From assembly GCF_016834655.1 (NCBI RefSeq), contig NZ_JAENHP010000001.1:1054001-1118000 (forward strand): a stretch of 64,000 nt of DNA, written 5' to 3'. Below the pieces are notes generated by a model that saw nothing but the letters and a program-made list of their open reading frames with translations, ran no database searches and was not told where the DNA came from. Shown piece by piece: positions 45,635 to 53,164 of the stretch (within the stretch, counting starts at the first letter, position 1; every line of letters begins with the position of its first letter). Position numbers and translations under genes: made by a program. Origin of the DNA: Paractinoplanes ovalisporus (GTDB lineage: Bacteria > Actinomycetota > Actinomycetes > Mycobacteriales > Micromonosporaceae).

Positions 45635-46734
45635 ACGGCCCCTGGCGACGCTACGACGTCATCCTCCGCGACCTGCCCTTCGCGCTTCTGCTCACCGCGG
45701 TCGCCCTGGTCCCGGCCTGGCACCGGCACGGCACCCGGTTCAGCGACCTCGTGCCGCAGCAGCCGTTCGACCTGCTGGGCGTGCTCGTCATCGCGGTCGA
45801 GTGCCTTCCTTTGGCCGTACGGCGGAAATGGCCGTCGATCGCCCTCGCGGCGGTGTCCTGCGGGTTCGCGTTCGACCAGTTCATGGGTTTCCACACGCTC
45901 GGTGGCACCGCGTTGCCGATCGCCCTGTTCAGCGCCGGCGCACACCTGAGGTCGCATCGCCGGGCCGTGATGGCCGCCGCCACCGTCGCGTACGTCGTCT
46001 TCGCCGTGGTGCTGGACCGGATCGGGCCGACCGGGGTCGCCGACTTCGTGCTGTTCTATGTGGTGCTGGCCGCGATGTGGGGGGTCGGTTCGTGGATGCG
46101 CCAGAACCGGGCGGCCGAGTCGGAGCGCCGCCGGCAGTTGGAGGAGGCGGCGCGGGCCGCCGAGCGCACCCGGATCGCCCGCGAACTGCACGACGTCGTG
46201 ACCCACCACGTGACCGCGATGGTCGTGCAGGCCGAGGCCGCGCGTTATCTGACAGCGGCGCCGGACCGGCTGGACGAGACCCTGAGCGCGGTCAGCGACA
46301 CCGGGCGGCGGGCCATCACCGACCTGCGGCAGCTGCTCGACCTGCTCCACCCGGGCCACGGCGGGGAGTTGCGGGCGCTGGTCGACCAGACCCGGCGGGC
46401 CGGGCAGCCGGTGGAGTTGCACGAGGAGGGTGAGACGACGGGTGGCTCCGACGGCACGGTCTACCGGATCACACAGGAGGCCCTGACGAACGCGCTGAAG
46501 TACGACCACGGCGCCCGCACCACGGTGACCGTGCGGTACGGCCGGTCGGAGGTGGACGTGCGGATCAGCACCGACGGGTCGGGGTCGGGCACGGCCTCGC
46601 CGGGTGGCAGCGGACGGGGGCTCACCGGGCTGCGGGAACGGGTCGGCACGCTCGGCGGGGAGTTCAGCGCCGGGCCGCAGCCGCGAGGCGGTTTTGTGGT
46701 GACGGCCCGCATCCCGGTCGGGGCCGCGTCGTGA
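45631..46734 (+). CDS. NarL-type sensor histidine kinase (HisKA_3)
   Basis: 367 residues from GTG 45631. Four or five membrane helices (about 15-150) with no large external domain are followed by a coiled segment. The dimerisation box has phospho-acceptor His187 (ERTRIARELHDVVTHHVTAM), and the ATP-binding domain includes the N-box YRITQEALTNALKY and GRGLTGLRERV. It resembles intramembrane-sensing kinases that detect membrane or antibiotic stress. It phosphorylates the regulator encoded next (GTGA overlap). Confidence 0.92.
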   Translation: MNGPWRRYDVILRDLPFALLLTAVALVPAWHRHGTRFSDLVPQQPFDLLGVLVIAVECLPLAVRRKWPSIALAAVSCGFAFDQFMGFHTLGGTALPIALFSAGAHLRSHRRAVMAAATVAYVVFAVVLDRIGPTGVADFVLFYVVLAAMWGVGSWMRQNRAAESERRRQLEEAARAAERTRIARELHDVVTHHVTAMVVQAEAARYLTAAPDRLDETLSAVSDTGRRAITDLRQLLDLLHPGHGGELRALVDQTRRAGQPVELHEEGETTGGSDGTVYRITQEALTNALKYDHGARTTVTVRYGRSEVDVRISTDGSGSGTASPGGSGRGLTGLRERVGTLGGEFSAGPQPRGGFVVTARIPVGAAS

Positions 46735-47381
46735 TCCGGGTGCTGGTCTGCGACGACCAGGCCCTGATCCGGACCGGCTTCGCCACCATCATCGACGCCC
46801 AGCCCGACCTCGAGGTGGTGGGCGAGTGCGACGACGGCGTGACCGCGGTCGAGCAGGCCGGGCGGCTGCGCCCCGACGTGGTCGTGATGGACGTGCGCAT
46901 GCCCGGCATGGACGGCATCGAGGCGACCCGGAAACTGGCCGGGGCCGGGGTCGAGCACCCGGTCAAGGTGCTGGTGGTGACGACCTTCAACGTCGACGAG
47001 CACGTGTACCGGGCGCTGCGGGCCGGGGCGAGCGGCTTCCTGCTCAAGGACGCGCCGCCGGCCCATCTGCTGCACGGCATCCGCACGGTGGCGGCCGGCG
47101 CCGCGCTGCTCGCCCCCGAGGTGACCCGCCAGCTGGTCGGCCGCTACGCGATGCGGATCCGCCCCGCCGACACCCCGCCCGGCGACGTGCCACTGACCGC
47201 GCGCGAGCTGGAGGTGTTGCGCCTCATGGCAAACGGACTGTCCAATTCGGAGATTGCCGATGCGCTCGTCATCAGCCACGAGACCGTCAAGACGTACGTG
47301 TCGCGCATCCTGACGAAGCTGGACCTGCGCGACCGGGTGCAGGCCGTCGTCTACGCCTACCGCCGCGGGCTGGTGGCCTGA
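46731..47381 (+). CDS. NarL/LuxR-type response regulator
   Basis: 216 residues from GTG 46731. The receiver domain has acidic pocket Asp8-Asp9, phospho-acceptor Asp54 (VVVMDVRMPG), VVTTFN and LLKDAPP. The LuxR HTH is PLTARELEVLRLMANGLSNS, then VISHETVKTYVSRILTKLDL. It is the cognate partner of the preceding kinase and could control this operon and the CPBP gene through the upstream palindrome (inference). Confidence 0.95.
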   Translation: MIRVLVCDDQALIRTGFATIIDAQPDLEVVGECDDGVTAVEQAGRLRPDVVVMDVRMPGMDGIEATRKLAGAGVEHPVKVLVVTTFNVDEHVYRALRAGASGFLLKDAPPAHLLHGIRTVAAGAALLAPEVTRQLVGRYAMRIRPADTPPGDVPLTARELEVLRLMANGLSNSEIADALVISHETVKTYVSRILTKLDLRDRVQAVVYAYRRGLVA

Positions 47382-47382
47382 C

Positions 47383-48006
47383 TTAGGCAGCCCCAGTGGA
47401 CGAAGAGTGGACGGCATAGGAGCGGAGCATCAGGAGCGTGCCGTCGAGCACGGCTTCCAGCGGCTCGATGCTCTCGTGCGACTGCATCACCAGCAGGCCG
47501 CCCTGCAACGCGGCGAAGACGGCCAGGGCCAGGCGATCGGGGTCGGCATCGGGGCGCAGCCGGCCGGCCTCGCGCATGCGGCGCAGGCCCGCCGCCAGTT
47601 GCTCGCGCCACCGGTCGGCGTAGGCGGCGACCTCGGCCGCCAGGCGCGGGTCGGTCGGGGCGACGTCGTTGACCAGTGCGCTGACCGAGCAGTATTTGTG
47701 GGTCAGGTTGCGGTAGTAGGCCACGACAGCGTCGCGCCAGCCCTGCCACGACTCCCAGGTGTCGAGCCGGTCGAGCCAGGGCTCCTGGGCCGCCATGACC
47801 CGGGCGTTCTGAAAGCCGGCGATCGCCCCGACCAGCTCGCTCTTGCCGCCGGGAAAGTAGTGGAACAGCTGGCTCTTGCTGGTTCGGGTGCCGACCCGGA
47901 TCTCGTCGAGCGTCATCCCGGCAACGCCCCGCTCGAGGATCAGCTCGGTGGCGGCCCGCACGATCCGGTCGCGCGTGGCCGCCCCCTTGGTGGTCAGTCC
48001 CGTCAT
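47383..48006 (-). CDS. TetR-family transcriptional regulator
   Basis: 207 residues. The HTH covers about 10-55 (TRDRIVRAATELILERGVAG, then TSKSQLFHYFPGGKSELVGA), with a helical ligand domain after it. It lies 9 bp downstream of the aldo/keto reductase on the same strand, so one operon. It probably represses it through the GGAC-N6-GTCC dyad upstream of that gene. It converges on the response-regulator gene with 1 bp between. Confidence 0.92.
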   Translation of the reverse strand: MTGLTTKGAATRDRIVRAATELILERGVAGMTLDEIRVGTRTSKSQLFHYFPGGKSELVGAIAGFQNARVMAAQEPWLDRLDTWESWQGWRDAVVAYYRNLTHKYCSVSALVNDVAPTDPRLAAEVAAYADRWREQLAAGLRRMREAGRLRPDADPDRLALAVFAALQGGLLVMQSHESIEPLEAVLDGTLLMLRSYAVHSSSTGAA

Positions 48007-48015
48007 GGGACGACC

Positions 48016-49095
48016 CTACTGGCGGACCGCGTTGAAGACCGGCGGGTGGTAACCCTCGGGCTTGTCGCCGATGCCGAGGCCCGGGCTCACGATCCAGCTC
48101 TGGTACTCGGGGGTGAACATGGCGTACGGCGGCACGGCCGGGGTGGCGCTCGCCTCGTCGAGCCGGCGCCGGGCCTCCGCCGGCAGCTCGAACTCGAGCG
48201 CGGCCAGGTTGCTCGCGACCTGCTGGGCGCTGCTGGCCCCGAGCACGACCGAGGCGACCCCGGGCCGGGTCGCGACCCAGTTGACGGCGACCTGGGCCAT
48301 CGGACGGCCGAGGTCGGCGGCCACGCCTTCGAGGGCTTCGATCACCCGCCAGTCGTGCTCGCTGACGGCGCCGCCGGCCAGCCGGCCCGAGCCGTCCAGC
48401 CCGTCCGCCGAGCGCCTGTACTTGCCGGTGAGCAGCCCGCCCGCGACCGGGCTCCACGCCGTGATGCCCATGCCCAGCGCCTGCGCCATCGGCACGAACT
48501 CGGGCTCGATCGACCGGTTGACCAGCGAGTACGGCAGCTGAACGGTGACCAGCGGGGCCATCGCGTGCGCCTCGGCCCAGCTCTGGGCGCGGGCGGCGTA
48601 CCAGGCCGGCACGTCGGAGAGGCCGCCGTGCCGGATCTTGCCCGCCCGCACCAGGTCGTCGAGGGTGCGCACGACCTCCTCGACCGGCGTGATCCGGTCC
48701 CAGGTGTGCAGCAGGTAGAGATCGAGGTAGTCGGTGCCGAGCCGCCGCAGGGAGGCCTCCACGGCCCGGATGATGTGCTTGCGCCCGTTGCCGCTGGCGT
48801 TCGGGTCGGCCGGATCGATGCTGTTGGTGAACTTGCCGGTGAGCACCAGCCGTTCCCGGTTCCCGGCCTGTTTGATCAGGCTGCCGAGGATGCGTTCGCT
48901 CTCGCCGGCCGTGTAGAAGTCGGCGGTGTCGATGAGATTGCCGCCGGCTTCCACGTACGCCCGGAAGATCGGCTCGGCCTCGGCCCCGGTCTTCCCGTAC
49001 GCCTTGTGGAACCCGTCGACGCCGAAGTTCATGGTGCCCAGCGCGAGCCGGCTGACCCGGAGCCCCGAGCGTCCGAGCAGGTAGTAGTCGTTCAT
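48016..49095 (-). CDS. Aldo/keto reductase
   Basis: 359 residues from ATG 49095, with GAGG about 10 bases upstream. It is an NADPH-dependent (beta/alpha)8 barrel: LALGTMNFG, catalytic Asp/Tyr in LIDTADFYTAGESE, Lys in LVLTGKF, His in LYLLHTWD, and the C-terminal NADP site VVLGASSAQQVASNLAAL. It reduces aldehydes or ketones; substrate unknown. Co-transcribed with the TetR gene. Confidence 0.93.
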   Translation of the reverse strand: MNDYYLLGRSGLRVSRLALGTMNFGVDGFHKAYGKTGAEAEPIFRAYVEAGGNLIDTADFYTAGESERILGSLIKQAGNRERLVLTGKFTNSIDPADPNASGNGRKHIIRAVEASLRRLGTDYLDLYLLHTWDRITPVEEVVRTLDDLVRAGKIRHGGLSDVPAWYAARAQSWAEAHAMAPLVTVQLPYSLVNRSIEPEFVPMAQALGMGITAWSPVAGGLLTGKYRRSADGLDGSGRLAGGAVSEHDWRVIEALEGVAADLGRPMAQVAVNWVATRPGVASVVLGASSAQQVASNLAALEFELPAEARRRLDEASATPAVPPYAMFTPEYQSWIVSPGLGIGDKPEGYHPPVFNAVRQ

Positions 49096-49117
49096 CACAA
49101 GCCTCTTCCCTCGTTTA

Positions 49118-49131
49118 GGACCGCTCAGTCC
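49118..49131. promoter_or_regulatory. GGAC-N6-GTCC dyad, likely TetR operator
   Basis: GGAC CGCTCA GTCC lies 23 bp before the aldo/keto reductase start, in an AT-richer patch (TTTA before, ATACTTT after). Such a GGAC/GTCC dyad suits the TetR protein of the same operon (inference). Confidence 0.55.
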
Positions 49132-49189
49132 ATACTTTCCCTCCTCAAAACTGAACCGCCAAGTCCAAACTTCCGGTTGAGCAAGTGAC

Positions 49190-49758
49190 CTAGGCGACAA
49201 GCGGCCAGCCGTCGCCGAGGTTGACGGTCAGCGGGAGCGGCAGGCTCATCTGGCGTCGGGCGGCGGGCATGCCGCCGATCGCCAGGCTGCCGTCGACGTC
49301 GCAGGTGCCGGCGCCGACGGCGATCAGGCGGCCCGCCTTGATGACGGCCTGCAGGCTGCGGACCAGGATCTCGAGCTGGATCTGGAGGGTGACCGCGGCC
49401 AGTCTCCGCCCGCTCAGGTGCAGCTCCACCGAGGGTTCGTGGTTGAGCGAGATGGCGTGCGTGGCCAGGCCGACGGTCCGCCGGGTGTCCGGCTCGGCCA
49501 GGCTGGCCCGAGCCTCCTCGCGGATCCTCTGGTGCTTGCTCCAGCCGTTGACGAAGACCTCGGTGACGTCTGTTCGAGCAGCCCGGTGGCGGCCTCGGTC
49601 AGGCGGGTCAGCGCGGCCTTGCGGGCGGCCTCGGGCATGGCGCGGACGGCGCCGTCCATGTCGCCGCCGGGTTGTCCCAACACGGTCGCGGCCAAGGCGT
49701 CGGCCGCCCCGGCGGGATCGTCGAAGAGCAAGGTGCGCAGGTCCACGGTGCCGGTCAT
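49190..49758 (-). pseudogene. Frameshifted gene of unknown function, last in surface-protein operon
   Basis: It starts at ATG 49758 (GAGGAGGT upstream; ATGA overlap with the preceding gene). It reads MTGTVDLRTLLFDDPAGAAD to TEAATGLLEQ at about 49575. The natural continuation (DVTEVFVNGWSKHQRIREEA, then VELHLSGRRLAAVTLQIQLE, ending at 49190) is in the -1 frame. The two halves join exactly at GAACAGACGTC (49568-49578). It is either a one-base loss, a sequencing error or, less likely, programmed -1 frameshifting. About 189 residues if restored. No family recognised and no signal peptide. The gene is small and cytosolic, paired with a large exported protein. Confidence 0.6.
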
Positions 49759-51986
49759 GGCACCTCCTCGTGCAGGGTCGGATCGATGGCCGGCGTGATG
49801 CTGACCAGATCGACGGCCGGGTGGTCGCGTTCCGTCACCGCCGTCATGGACCGGCCTTCGGCAACCACGGCCGTCAGCTCCCCCGCGGTCTCGTCGTCGC
49901 CCGGATCGTCGCGGTGGAACAGTTTGCCGATGCGGCGGCGCACCGGGGCGAAGGCGAACGGGGCGACCACGACGAGGGCGCCGAGCAGGCCGCGGCTCAG
50001 TAATCCGCGGACCTTGTCCCACGGGCCGGCCACCGGTTCGGGCGGCAGCACCGAGAACAGCGTCAACCCGTTGGCCGCACCCTGTTCCGCGCCGGCCCGC
50101 TGATACGTCAGCTGCCACATGACCTTGGTCTTGCCGGGTTCCGTGGTGACGGGGATGAGCAATTCGGCAACCCACCCTTCCCCCGTACGGTGGCAGGAGC
50201 TCATGCCCTCCGCGGTGAACCCGGCGCTGCAGCCGAGGATCTCGACGCCCTCGACCAGGGAATCGAGCGTCAGCTTGACCGTCTGACCGGCTACCGCGGC
50301 CGCCGGATCGGGCAGCACCGAGAAAGCGGCCGCGGGCGGCGCGGCGCCGAGCACCTCGTAGTCGATGGTCCCGCCGCCCTGCCCGCCCGTCTCCTCATCG
50401 GTGGCCTCCCAGCGCAGGGGCAGACTTCCGGCCGACGCTCCGCGCGGGACGGTCACCGTGGCCGTCCAGCCGCCGACCGCGGGACGGCACGCTGTGCCGC
50501 GCCCGGAGAAGGCCACGCGGCAGCCGCCGACCCGCACGCCGGGACGGGCCGGGGAGACCGCTACGACCACCCGGTCGCCGGGACGGGCCGATTCGGGATC
50601 GGTGGCCGCATAGAAGTCCTCGTCCGCCACCGGCCGCGTGGTCGCGGAGCCGGTGGGATCGACGGTCGGGCCTGTGCCGCCACCGGATCGCGGCGGCTGG
50701 ACGGTGTAGTCGAGGGTGCCGTTGTCGGCGATGTCCGCACCGGCGGCGGTGCGCGCGCTGATGCCCCAGCGCAGCACGGCGACGCCCGGTGCGGTGCCGA
50801 ACGGGACCCGCACCCGGGTGAACCACCGTTTGCTCGACTTGCGGCACAGGCTCTCGGTCACGGTCTTCGGGAAGAAGGCCATGCAGCCTACGATCTCGAC
50901 GCCCTCGGTCGCCGAGGTCACGGTCAGGGTGACCCACTCGCCGGGAGCGGCCGCACCGGGCTGGATGGTGACGACGAACTGCCGGGGTTGCCACACGACC
51001 TCGACCGGCAGGTCGCCCTCGTCACTGCCCTGGGATTCGCCGGGCCGCGTGCTGACATAGGTCAGGTTCCAGGTGAGCGTAAGAGCGCCCTGCGACTGGT
51101 TCGCGGGTATCGGCACGGTTGCCGTCAACGTCTTGAGGTCGCACGGAATGGGCTCGGTCAGCGTGACGGAACAGCCCTCGACCGTGACGCCGCCGGTCGC
51201 CGCGGCGAAGTGCACCTCGACCGACTCCCCCGGCCCCACCGTCTTCCGGTTGGCCTCCACGGTGAACCGGGGCGGTGGCAGCGGATCGATCCGGAACCGC
51301 TCGGCGCCCGGCACCTCACCCTCGTGGTTGTCACCGGCCGAATATCGGACCGTCCAGGCGATCTCGGTGTCCAGCGGCTCCTTCGAACCCGTCGGCGGCA
51401 CGACCGTGGTGGCCGTCCACCGGTCGTCGCGGAACTCGCAGTCGCCGCCGACCTGGCGCAATCGGATCTGACAACCTTGGATGAGTACGCCGTCGGTCAG
51501 GCTCGTGAAGACAACGGTGACCTCGTTTCCCGGCACGCCGGTGATCGTCGACGGCCGGGCCTCGAACCGCGCCTGCTTCACTTCGAAGGCGAGCGGCACC
51601 GGCTCGGCCGCTGCCGAGACCCGGATCGTGTCGTGGAACCACTCGATGCGATGCGTCCCGGGCCGGGCATCGCGCGGCACGGTCAGCGTGGACACGCGAT
51701 TCCTCTTCACGTCGTACCCGCAGTCGATCCTCTCCCCGTCGTCGAACCCGGCCCAGCAGATGTCGGCGCGCGATGGGAAGGTGACGACGATCGTGTCTCC
51801 GGGCCACCCCTCGGTGCGACTGAGGGCCGGCGCCTCGATGGCCGGGGGCTCCGGGCTGGATTCCGTGGGTGAGGGTGTCGGTGTCGGCGTCGGCATGGTC
51901 GCGGCCAGCAGCAGCGCGGCAAAGGCCATCGCGCGTCCCCGCCCCACCGGCGACGCGAGAGCAGCGATCTTCTCGATGAGAGCCAT
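49755..51986 (-). CDS. Large secreted, membrane-anchored protein with Ig-like repeats
   Basis: 743 residues from ATG 51986 with GGAGGGGG upstream. A signal peptide (AMAFAALLLAATM) and a Pro-Thr linker are followed by about six beta-sandwich modules of about 95 residues. Each follows the pattern pG..V.V.f.s...GV.I.GC.v.l....C......W.A.V.VP......l.W.i.Y, with two conserved cysteines likely forming a disulphide. A membrane helix (SRGLLGALVVVAPFAFAPV, near 665) and a cytosolic tail with acidic residues follow. The topology is outside with an inside tail. Adhesion or surface scaffolding is plausible. Its stop overlaps the frameshifted gene's start (ATGA). Confidence 0.75.
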   Translation of the reverse strand: MALIEKIAALASPVGRGRAMAFAALLLAATMPTPTPTPSPTESSPEPPAIEAPALSRTEGWPGDTIVVTFPSRADICWAGFDDGERIDCGYDVKRNRVSTLTVPRDARPGTHRIEWFHDTIRVSAAAEPVPLAFEVKQARFEARPSTITGVPGNEVTVVFTSLTDGVLIQGCQIRLRQVGGDCEFRDDRWTATTVVPPTGSKEPLDTEIAWTVRYSAGDNHEGEVPGAERFRIDPLPPPRFTVEANRKTVGPGESVEVHFAAATGGVTVEGCSVTLTEPIPCDLKTLTATVPIPANQSQGALTLTWNLTYVSTRPGESQGSDEGDLPVEVVWQPRQFVVTIQPGAAAPGEWVTLTVTSATEGVEIVGCMAFFPKTVTESLCRKSSKRWFTRVRVPFGTAPGVAVLRWGISARTAAGADIADNGTLDYTVQPPRSGGGTGPTVDPTGSATTRPVADEDFYAATDPESARPGDRVVVAVSPARPGVRVGGCRVAFSGRGTACRPAVGGWTATVTVPRGASAGSLPLRWEATDEETGGQGGGTIDYEVLGAAPPAAAFSVLPDPAAAVAGQTVKLTLDSLVEGVEILGCSAGFTAEGMSSCHRTGEGWVAELLIPVTTEPGKTKVMWQLTYQRAGAEQGAANGLTLFSVLPPEPVAGPWDKVRGLLSRGLLGALVVVAPFAFAPVRRRIGKLFHRDDPGDDETAGELTAVVAEGRSMTAVTERDHPAVDLVSITPAIDPTLHEEVP

Positions 51987-52124
51987 CGCGGCCCCCTCCG
52001 GGTCTGCCCGCGATTAAGACTCCATGTTCCGCCGCCCGGCGCGTCATGCCCGGGCACAGTCCTTGACTCGACAGCGGCGACTCAAGCCCGGCCGCGGCGT
52101 GTCAGGCCACCGACAGCGGACGCC

Positions 52125-53120
52125 TCAGGCCCGGCGGCGCCGGGTGAAACCCAAGGCGGCCACGCCGAGCAGCACGAACGCGACGCCGGTCAGGACGAGT
52201 GGGCCCGTCGCGGGGCCGGTGATCGGGAGGCCGCCGTCACCACCACCGCCACCTCCCTCGCCGTCGCCCGGGGCCGGGGTCGTGGTGGTCGGCGTCGGGC
52301 TCGGTGTGGGCTTCGGAGCGAACTTCACCGGGAACGTGACCTTGTCGTTGGACGGGTCGAGAGGCGCCGGGTCGTCGTTCACCTCGAGCTCCACGATGCC
52401 GCTGCGCCCGTACGTCTTGTCGTCGGCCACGGTCGGCATGACATGGTCGAGCCGGATCTCGGCCCCGGCCGGCAGTTCCCGGGTGATCCGGCAGTTGAAC
52501 TGGCCCGGGTCGGACTCGCACTGCGCGTCCTCGTGGTCGACCGTGACCCCGCGGTACCAGCCGCCGTCGAACCACTCCCACAGGGTGAACCCGGCGACCG
52601 GGTCGGGGCCGAGATTGCGCACCACCACGGTGTACGTCAGCGGCTCGCCCGGGGTGATCACGGCCGTCGGGGCCTCGGCGGAAACCGCGAGGTCGGCACC
52701 CCGTACGGGAATGGTCTCCACGGTCCTGGTCAGCTCGCCCGCGGTGGCGGTGAGGGTCAGCGGGCGGCCCGGGGTGAGGTCATCGGCGAACCGGACCGTG
52801 GCCGTCCAGCTGGGCAGCTCGTCCTCGGGATGGTCCACGGTGCAGGTGACAACCGGCCCCTCGACGGTGCACGGACCCGAATTGCGGCCGCCCGCACCGG
52901 TCTTCACCGCGCCCGGTTCGGCCGACTCATAGGTGACGCCGTCGGGCAGCGTCAGCACGACCTCGGCGGTGCCGGCGCTCGCCTGAAGCGTGAACACCGC
53001 GCTGTGGCCGATCAGCACCCGTTCCGGGCCGGTCAGCACGAGAGCTTCCGGCGCGGCGGCCAGACCGGCGCCACCGGCGAGGAGCAGGGCCATGACCACG
53101 GCGTATCGACGAACCCCCAT
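52125..53120 (-). CDS. LPxTG-like cell-wall surface protein with DUF11-type domain
   Basis: 331 residues from ATG 53120. Signal peptide about 1-23 (MALLLAGGAGLAAAPEA). Two beta-sandwich domains follow, the second DUF11-like (ADLAVSAEAPTAVITPGEPL, then TYTVVVRNLGPDPV). A Pro/Thr then Gly-rich linker leads to a sorting signal: LPITG, a hydrophobic stretch (LVLTGVAFVLLGVAALGF) and a TRRRRA tail. It is expected to be sortase-anchored on the outside. It is 138 bp upstream of the Ig-repeat gene on the same strand. Confidence 0.85.
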   Translation of the reverse strand: MGVRRYAVVMALLLAGGAGLAAAPEALVLTGPERVLIGHSAVFTLQASAGTAEVVLTLPDGVTYESAEPGAVKTGAGGRNSGPCTVEGPVVTCTVDHPEDELPSWTATVRFADDLTPGRPLTLTATAGELTRTVETIPVRGADLAVSAEAPTAVITPGEPLTYTVVVRNLGPDPVAGFTLWEWFDGGWYRGVTVDHEDAQCESDPGQFNCRITRELPAGAEIRLDHVMPTVADDKTYGRSGIVELEVNDDPAPLDPSNDKVTFPVKFAPKPTPSPTPTTTTPAPGDGEGGGGGGDGGLPITGPATGPLVLTGVAFVLLGVAALGFTRRRRA

Positions 53121-53164
53121 GGCCGCGGAGTATGCGCCTGCCGGTGACCGCTGGCAAGGGGCGG

